Shown: in pieces, positions 59,024 through 64,000 of the stretch
Layout of the letters: the number at the start of each line of letters is the position of its first letter
How positions within the stretch are numbered: position 1 is the stretch's first letter
NCBI RefSeq assembly: GCF_017377775.1
Contig: NZ_JAFVLN010000003.1
Coordinates: 434,001-498,000 of the forward strand
Origin: Streptomyces sp. VRA16 Mangrove soil
GTDB taxonomy: Bacteria > Actinomycetota > Actinomycetes > Streptomycetales > Streptomycetaceae
Direction: 5' to 3'
DNA: 64,000 bases
Translations under genes and position numbers: made by a program
Notes under the pieces: generated by a model
What the model saw: the letters and a program-made list of their open reading frames with translations, nothing else
What the model was told of the DNA's origin: nothing
Databases searched by the model: none

Positions 59024-59725
59024 ATGACCGCCGCCAAAGATCCCCGCGCCCGGCGCCTGGCCGCGCTCGCCGCGCTGGTGTCCGACGAGACCCGCGCCGC
59101 GTTCCTGCTCGCCCTCCTCGACGGGCGCGCCTGGACGGCCGGTGAGCTGGCCCGGCACGCCGGGGTCGCCGCGTCCACCACCAGCGAGCACCTGGGGAAG
59201 CTGATCGCGGGCGGCCTCCTCGGGGAGGAGCGGCAGGGCCGGCACCGGTACGTACGGCTCGCCGACCCGCAGGTGGCGCAGCTGGTGGAGGACCTCGCAG
59301 GGTACGTCGCACCGGAGGACGCGGATCCGCCCCGCACGCTGCGGGCCGCGTCGGCGCGGGACGCGATGGCGCGTGGGCGCACCTGTTACGACCATCTCGC
59401 GGGGCGGCTCGGGATCGCGGTGACCGACGGGATGGTCGCGCGCGGGCTGCTGCGCACCGACGCGGGGTTCGCGCTGACCGAGGCGGGCGTGGACTGGTTC
59501 CGGGGGCTCGGCGTGGAGTTCGACCGGGGCGGGCGGCGGCCGCCGGCACGCGGGTGCCTGGACTGGACCGAGCGGCGGCTGCACCTCGCCGGGGCCGCGG
59601 GGGCCGCGCTGTGCCGCCACGCGCTGGCCGCTGGCTGGGTCGAGCGGATCGGGTCGGAGCGCGCGGTCCGGGTGACCGGGGCCGGGGAGCGGGCCCTTAG
59701 GGCGGAGCTCGGCTGGTCGCCCTGA
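59024..59725 (+). CDS. ArsR-like winged helix-turn-helix regulator
   Basis: This 233-residue protein has an N-terminal ArsR-type DNA-binding domain (LVSDETRAAFLLALLDGRAW, ELARHAGVAASTTSEHLGKL, EERQGRHRYVRLAD). The C-terminal ~130 residues (YDHLAGRLGIAVTDGMVARG, DWTERRLHLAGAAGAALC) recur in Streptomyces ArsR-like regulators of unknown ligand; no metal-binding Cys pair is present. Its last codons, GWSP, coincide with the left end of a degenerate MITE-like repeat that also provides the stop context. Confidence 0.87.
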   Translation: MTAAKDPRARRLAALAALVSDETRAAFLLALLDGRAWTAGELARHAGVAASTTSEHLGKLIAGGLLGEERQGRHRYVRLADPQVAQLVEDLAGYVAPEDADPPRTLRAASARDAMARGRTCYDHLAGRLGIAVTDGMVARGLLRTDAGFALTEAGVDWFRGLGVEFDRGGRRPPARGCLDWTERRLHLAGAAGAALCRHALAAGWVERIGSERAVRVTGAGERALRAELGWSP

Positions 59726-59793
59726 GGCGGCGGAGCCCGCTTCAGGGGCGCGGGGAACCGCGCGGGCAGCCCCCTCCACCCGCCCCCCCCCCC
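59711..59793. repeat. MITE-like palindromic repeat, copy 4 (partial), ending in an 11-C run
   Basis: GGCTGGTCGC and GCGGCGGAGCC match the left part of copy 1, and TTCAGGGGCGCGGGG (59741-59755) is identical to the interior of copy 2. The outer right arm is degenerate. Eleven consecutive C bases occupy 59783-59793. The gap of 163 bp to the next gene otherwise shows only its promoter region. Confidence 0.55.
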
Positions 59794-59888
59794 GAGGTCC
59801 GGACCCGGCCCGCGCGACCGTGCCCGACTCGTGCCTGTACAGTCCATCCGCCGGACTGGGAAACATCGTCGTAACGCGGGAGCGGCGC

Positions 59889-60821
59889 ATGGCGGAGATG
59901 ACTGGTGCCTCAATTCACCCTGAAATAGGGCATAGTTGGGCCGCTGATTGCAGACAGTTCGGGATGCGGTTGCTGCGCGGAACGGGGCAAGTGACCTTTC
60001 TGCCACGCGCGTCGACGGGTCTGCTCTTCACCGTGGCGCTCTTCGCCGCAGGCTGGCAGTACGGGCTCTACGGCCTCGGCGGCACCGCCGTCGGCACGGC
60101 GGGGGCCTGGCTGCTCGGGGTGGACGAGGAGCGGCTCGCGCAGGGCATGGAGGGCTTCAACTCCTGCCTGGTGGGCGTGAGCGGCGCCGTCCTGCTGGGG
60201 CCGGACCGGCTGTCGACGGTGCTGGTCGCCCTGCTCGGCTGCGGCGCGGCGACCGTGCTGACGGCCGCGGCGGGCCGGGCGTTCGGGGCGTGGGGGCTGC
60301 CCGCGCTGACGCTGCCGTTCTGCACGGTGGCGACGGCGATCACCCTGGCCCGTCCGGCGGGTCCGGTGACGGCTCCCGCGGCGGACGGCGCGGGGCCGGT
60401 CCGGCTCGCCGACGCCGCCCGCGGGTTCCTCGTCGGGTTCGGCCAGGTCTTCCTGCTGCCGCACTGGTACGTGGGCGCGTTCGTGCTCGCCGGGCTTCTT
60501 GCGGCCGGGGCCCGGGTGGCCGCGGTGGCGTGCCTCGGGAACGCCGCGGGCCTGGCCACCGCCTGGGCGCTCGGGATGTCCGCCGACCGCATCGCCGACG
60601 GGCTCGGCGGCTACAACGGGGTGCTGGTGGCCCTCGCGCTCTGCGGGGTGTTCCTGGACGCCCGGTGGCGCACGCTGCCGTACGCGCTGGCCGGAGCGGT
60701 GGTGGCGACGGCCGCCGCCCCGGCGTTCGGGGCGACGGCCTTCACCTGGCCGTTCGTGCTGACGACGCTGGTGTTCCTGGCGGCGGCACGGTCGTTCCCG
60801 CGGCTGACCGCGGCGCCCTGA
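59889..60821 (+). CDS. Urea transporter (UT family)
   Basis: This 310-residue channel-type membrane protein has about ten helices in two repeated halves. The half-repeat signatures are EGFNSCLVGVSGAVLLGP and GLGGYNGVLVALALCGVFLD, matching the LxxFN/YxxL elements of urea channels; each is followed by a P-loop-like helix (WGLPALTLPFCTVATAITL, then FGATAFTWPFVLTTLVFLA). It should allow passive urea entry. The ATG at 59889 follows GGGAGCG. No urease genes are in the window. Confidence 0.92.
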   Translation: MAEMTGASIHPEIGHSWAADCRQFGMRLLRGTGQVTFLPRASTGLLFTVALFAAGWQYGLYGLGGTAVGTAGAWLLGVDEERLAQGMEGFNSCLVGVSGAVLLGPDRLSTVLVALLGCGAATVLTAAAGRAFGAWGLPALTLPFCTVATAITLARPAGPVTAPAADGAGPVRLADAARGFLVGFGQVFLLPHWYVGAFVLAGLLAAGARVAAVACLGNAAGLATAWALGMSADRIADGLGGYNGVLVALALCGVFLDARWRTLPYALAGAVVATAAAPAFGATAFTWPFVLTTLVFLAAARSFPRLTAAP

Positions 60822-60870
60822 CGACGTCCTGGCGGAGCCGTGACGGCGCCCTGGCGGCGTCCGGGGCGGA

Positions 60871-61374
60871 TCACGACGCGTCGGCCGCCGCCTCCAGCTC
60901 CGCCACGTCGATCTTCTTCATCTTCATCATCGCCGCCATGGCCCGCGACGACCGGCCCGCGTCCGGGTCCCGCAGCAGTTCCGGGAGGCGGCGCGGCACG
61001 ATCTGCCAGGACAGGCCGTACTTGTCCTTGAGCCAGCCGCACGGGCCCGGCTCGCCGCCGTCGGCCGTCAGGCGGTCCCAGAGGTGGTCGACCTCGGCCT
61101 GGTCGGCGCAGTCGACGCTGAAGGACACGGCTTCGTTGAACGTGAACTCGGGGCCGCCGTTCAGGGCCAGGTACTGGGTGCCCGCGAGGCGGAAGTCGAT
61201 GGTGAGGACCGAGCCGGGCTCACCCGGGCCCTCCTTGCCCCAGCGCTGCACGTCGATGATCTCGGAGTCGTCGAACAGGGACAGATAGAAGTCGACGGCC
61301 TCTTCGGCCTTGCCGTCGAACCACAGGCAGGGGCGGATCTTCTGGGCGGCAGGGGTGGCGGAGGTGGCGGTCAT
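60871..61374 (-). CDS. VOC superfamily protein, PhnB-like
   Basis: This 167-residue protein has the PhnB/3-demethylubiquinone methyltransferase-like VOC fold. KIRPCLWFDGKAEEAVDFYL is the first beta-alpha unit, FRLAGTQYLALNGGPEFTFN and WDRLTADGGEPGPCGWLKDK are the core, and YGLSWQIVPRRLPELLRD the end. The C-terminal Met-rich helix (AMAAMMKMKKIDVAELEAAA) is typical. Despite the domain name no methyltransferase activity is implied. A 36-bp perfect dyad lies upstream, 24 bp before the ATG. Confidence 0.9.
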   Translation of the reverse strand: MTATSATPAAQKIRPCLWFDGKAEEAVDFYLSLFDDSEIIDVQRWGKEGPGEPGSVLTIDFRLAGTQYLALNGGPEFTFNEAVSFSVDCADQAEVDHLWDRLTADGGEPGPCGWLKDKYGLSWQIVPRRLPELLRDPDAGRSSRAMAAMMKMKKIDVAELEAAADAS

Positions 61375-61398
61375 GGCGGGCTCCTCGCTCCGTTGCGA

Positions 61399-61434
61399 CG
61401 TCGGACGGTCTCTCGATGGTGAGACCGTCCGACG
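61399..61434. promoter_or_regulatory. Perfect 14-bp inverted repeat between the alcohol dehydrogenase and VOC genes
   Basis: CGTCGGACGGTCTC (61399-61412) pairs perfectly with GAGACCGTCCGACG (61421-61434) around an 8-nt centre. It lies after the alcohol dehydrogenase stop and 24 bp before the PhnB-like start. It may be the terminator of the former or a TetR-like operator of the latter. Confidence 0.6.
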
Positions 61435-61475
61435 CGCGAGAACTCATCGGCGCACCCGCCCGTGAGCCGGATGAC

Positions 61476-62558
61476 TCAGAAGATCACCAGAGCGCGGCCG
61501 CCCTTGCCGGCGACCATGTTGTCGAAGGCCGCCGGGATCCCGTCGAGCGCGATCCGCTCGGTGACCAGCGCGCTCAGGTCGAGGCGGCCCGCGCGCACGT
61601 GGTCGGCGAGGACGGGCAGGTCCTTCGCCGGGTCGGAGTTGCCGTAGACGCAGCCCGCGAGGGTGCGGCCCCAGTGGAAGAGTTCCAGGGCGTTGAAGGT
61701 GACCTGCTGGTCCTTGCCGCCGATGCCGACGACCGTGGTGCGGCCGCCGCGCCGGGTGGACTCCCAGGCGGTACGGATCGTCACGGCGCGGCCGACGCAC
61801 TCCACGGCCACGTCGACGCCCTGCTTGCCGGTGAGGCCGCGGATCTCGCGGGCGGTGTTCTCGGAGGCGACCACGTAGTCCGTGGCGCCGGCCCGGCGGG
61901 CCAGCTCCTCCTTCTCGGGCGACACGTCGACCGCGACGATCTTCGAGGCGCCCGCGATGCGCGCCGACTGGATCGTGGCGAGGCCGACGCCTCCGACGCC
62001 GTACACGGCGACGGTCTCGCCCCCGCGGACGCGCGCCGAGTGGTGCACGGCGCCGTAGCCGGTGAGGACGGCGCAGCCGAGCAGGGCGGCGTCGGTGAGC
62101 GGGACGCCGTCCGGGACCGGCAGGACGGTGTTCGCGGCGACGACCGTCTCCTCGGCGAACGCGGCGACGTTCAGCCCCGGGTGGAGGTCGGAGCCGTCGG
62201 ATGCCCTCTTCGCGTACACGTTCGCCGAACCGGCCAGCGCGTTCGCGCACAGCCACACCTCACCGAGCGAGCACGCATGGCAACTGCCGCACGAGGGAGC
62301 CCAGTTGAGGACGACACCGTCACCGGGGGCGACGTGGGTGACGCCCTCGCCGACGGAGACGACGGTGCCGGCGCCCTCGTGGCCGAGGACGGCGGGGAGC
62401 GGCACGCGCATGGTGCCGTTGGTCAGGGACAGGTCGGAGTGGCAGACCCCGGCGGCGGCGAGCCGGACGCGGACCTGCCCGGGGCCGGGCTCGGGCAGGT
62501 CGATGTCGGTGATCTCCAGCGGGGAGCCGACGGCGGTGCATACAGCGGCGCGGACCAT
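61476..62558 (-). CDS. Zinc-dependent alcohol dehydrogenase (class III-like MDR)
   Basis: This 360-residue medium-chain dehydrogenase oxidises an alcohol with a nicotinamide cofactor. Catalytic zinc ligands are in AAGVCHSDLS and VLGHEGAGTVV, the structural-zinc cysteines are in CGSCHACSLGEVWLC, and the cofactor fold is VAVYGVGGVGLATIQ followed by IVAVD, pointing to NAD. The gene lies 23 bp after an aldehyde dehydrogenase gene on the same strand, so together they probably convert an alcohol through an aldehyde to an acid. The substrate is unknown. Confidence 0.94.
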   Translation of the reverse strand: MVRAAVCTAVGSPLEITDIDLPEPGPGQVRVRLAAAGVCHSDLSLTNGTMRVPLPAVLGHEGAGTVVSVGEGVTHVAPGDGVVLNWAPSCGSCHACSLGEVWLCANALAGSANVYAKRASDGSDLHPGLNVAAFAEETVVAANTVLPVPDGVPLTDAALLGCAVLTGYGAVHHSARVRGGETVAVYGVGGVGLATIQSARIAGASKIVAVDVSPEKEELARRAGATDYVVASENTAREIRGLTGKQGVDVAVECVGRAVTIRTAWESTRRGGRTTVVGIGGKDQQVTFNALELFHWGRTLAGCVYGNSDPAKDLPVLADHVRAGRLDLSALVTERIALDGIPAAFDNMVAGKGGRALVIF

Positions 62559-62581
62559 GTGTTCGCGAACTCCCTCGGGAA

Positions 62582-63970
62582 TCAGAACTGCAGGGACTTG
62601 GTCTGGAGGTACTCGCTCAGGCCGTGCGTGCCGAGCTCACGGCCGACGCCCGACTGCTTGTAACCGCCGAACGGGGCAAGGGGGTTGAAGCGTCCCCCGT
62701 TGATGTCGACCTGGCCGGTGTCCATGCGGCGGGCGAAGGCGACGGCCTCCGTCTCGTCGCCGGCCCAGACCGCGCCCGCGAGCCCGTACACGGTGCCGTT
62801 GGCGATGCGCAGGGCGTCGTCCTCGTCCTCGTACCGGATGATCGAGACGACCGGGCCGAAGATCTCCTCTTGCGCGATGGTCATCTCGGGCCTGACGTCG
62901 GCGAAGACGGTCGGGGCGACGAAGTAGCCCTTGTCGTGCGGGGTTTCGGTGCCGCCGACGACGAGCCTGGCACCCTCCTCGACGCCCTTCTCGATGTAGC
63001 CGCGCACCCGTGCCTGCTGCTTGGCGTTGACGAGCGGGCCGATGCGGTCGCCGTACTTGGCGGCGGCACCCTTCGCGAGCTCCACGGCCTCGTCGTACTG
63101 GGAGGTGTGTACGAGCATCCGGGTCCAGGCGCTGCACGTCTGGCCGGAGTTGCCCATGACGTTGGCGATGCCGACGTTGACGGCCTTGGCGAGGTCCGCG
63201 CTCGGCAGGATGACGTTCGCCGACTTGCCGCCGAGTTCCAGGGCCACGCGCTTGACGGCCGCGCCCGCCGTCGCGCCGATCTGCTTGCCGACCGCCGTGG
63301 AGCCGGTGAAGGAGACGAGGTCGACGTCCGGGTGCTCGGCGAGCGCCTGGCCCGCGACCGTGCCGATCCCGGTGACCAGGTTGAAGACACCGGCGGGGAT
63401 CCCCGCCTCGTCGACGGCCTCCGCGAACAGCTGGGCGGTCAGCGGGGTGTCCTCGGCCGGCTTGAGGACGACCGTGCAGCCGGCCGCGAGCGCCGGGGCG
63501 ACCTTCGCGACGATCTGGTGCAGCGGGTAGTTCCAGGGCGTGATGGCGCCGACGACGCCGACCGGCTCGGAGTAGACGGTGGAGTTGCCGACCTTCTCCT
63601 CGAAGGGGTGGGAGGCGGCCAGTTCGGCGTAGGAGCCCGCCACCAGGACCGGTACGCCCGCGTGCACCATCTGCGAGAACGGGAGGGGCGCGCCGAGCTC
63701 GGCGGTGACCGTCTCGGCGATCTCGTCCTTGCGGGCCACGAGCACGTCGCGCAGGGCGGCGATGCGGGCGGCGCGCTCGGCGGGCGGGGTCGCGGCCCAG
63801 GCCGGGAAGGCGGCGCGGGCGGCGCGCACCGCGGTGTCGACGTCCTCGGCGGTGCCCGCGGGGACATGGCCGATCACCGACTCGTCGGCCGGGTTGACGA
63901 CGGCGATCGTCTCGCTGGTCGCGGCGGCGCGCCACTCGCCGCCGATGTACATCCCCTCGTGGGCCTTCAT
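62582..63970 (-). CDS. Aldehyde dehydrogenase family protein
   Basis: This 462-residue NAD(P)-dependent enzyme oxidises an aldehyde to an acid. The cofactor/oxyanion region has [20 protein letters not shown], the catalytic Glu is in [12 protein letters not shown], the nucleophile Cys is in [11 protein letters not shown], and the C-terminal signature is [10 protein letters not shown]. The ATG is preceded by GGAGGGAGAG. It is followed by the alcohol dehydrogenase gene, forming one operon. Any upstream partner gene lies beyond the window. Confidence 0.95.
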   Translation of the reverse strand: MKAHEGMYIGGEWRAAATSETIAVVNPADESVIGHVPAGTAEDVDTAVRAARAAFPAWAATPPAERAARIAALRDVLVARKDEIAETVTAELGAPLPFSQMVHAGVPVLVAGSYAELAASHPFEEKVGNSTVYSEPVGVVGAITPWNYPLHQIVAKVAPALAAGCTVVLKPAEDTPLTAQLFAEAVDEAGIPAGVFNLVTGIGTVAGQALAEHPDVDLVSFTGSTAVGKQIGATAGAAVKRVALELGGKSANVILPSADLAKAVNVGIANVMGNSGQTCSAWTRMLVHTSQYDEAVELAKGAAAKYGDRIGPLVNAKQQARVRGYIEKGVEEGARLVVGGTETPHDKGYFVAPTVFADVRPEMTIAQEEIFGPVVSIIRYEDEDDALRIANGTVYGLAGAVWAGDETEAVAFARRMDTGQVDINGGRFNPLAPFGGYKQSGVGRELGTHGLSEYLQTKSLQF

Positions 63971-64000
63971 GGCTCTCCCTCCGGTACCGCGTGTGTGGTG

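Noticed and set aside
1..64000. tRNA, rRNA, riboswitch, CRISPR array or integrase-associated attachment site
   Set aside because: Scanning by eye I saw no T-loop/anticodon patterns, no regularly spaced direct repeats and no integrase or transposase gene. A covariance-model search would be needed to exclude small RNAs.

Overview
This window is chromosomal DNA from a Streptomyces or a very close actinomycete. The evidence is the very high GC content with G/C-rich third codon positions, frequent GTG starts, many 4-bp ATGA/GTGA gene overlaps, several leaderless-type promoters (a TANNNT box 6-7 nt before the start codon), and gene sets typical of the genus such as a gnd-pgi-opcA-zwf-tal-tkt block, gntR-gntK-gntP, SoxR and many TetR/GntR regulators. 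I see no rRNA, tRNA, CRISPR array, prophage or intact insertion sequence.

Layout. 1-6.4 kb: a dipeptide/oligosaccharide-type ABC importer (ATPase, two permeases, lipoprotein) lies downstream of a secreted GH18 chitinase with a DasR-like site in its promoter. 6.6-9.6 kb: a two-gene tailoring-like unit, a VOC-methyltransferase fusion and a PobA-like flavin hydroxylase. 9.7-18.6 kb: a pentose-phosphate/glycolysis operon on the minus strand (tkt, tal, zwf, opcA, pgi, gnd, then a histidine phosphatase), divergent from an AraC regulator. 19.8-25.9 kb: a GntR regulator with a class-C26 amidotransferase-like hydrolase, a YchJ-like protein, the gluconate locus gntR/gntK/gntP, and an aldo-keto reductase behind a MerR-type promoter. 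25.9-34.3 kb: a YedY-like molybdoenzyme with its cytochrome b partner, an APC permease, several small membrane and hypothetical proteins, a Nudix enzyme, a zinc-free quinone-oxidoreductase-like MDR and a histidine-rich protein.

34.4-41.0 kb: a phosphotransferase plus acyl-CoA dehydrogenase pair, and separately an SDR plus acyl-CoA ligase pair beside a TetR gene. These are joined by a shared operator sequence and resemble the lva (levulinate/4-hydroxy acid) pathway. 41.2-48.1 kb: a Tat-exported NamZ-like muramidase, an MHS-type transporter, an alpha/beta hydrolase whose ribosome-binding site lies in a 16-bp hairpin arm, and a large penicillin-acylase family enzyme. 48.4-54.8 kb: mostly lineage-specific proteins, including an HTH/DUF4180/Imm49 operon, a BKACE enzyme and an RNA ligase. 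54.9-64 kb: SoxR, a MaoC hydratase with its TetR, a second acyl-CoA dehydrogenase divergent from another TetR, an ArsR-like regulator, a urea transporter, a PhnB-like VOC protein, and an alcohol/aldehyde dehydrogenase pair.

Two families of short non-coding repeats occur. One is a MITE-like element (four copies) with GC-rich terminal inverted repeats. The other is a palindromic element (two copies), each between convergent genes, where it probably acts as a two-way terminator. The candidates most worth testing are the lva-like regulon, the VOC-methyltransferase/hydroxylase pair, the chitinase-transporter locus and the hairpin at 43.9 kb. All assignments rest on reading the sequence; no database search was run.
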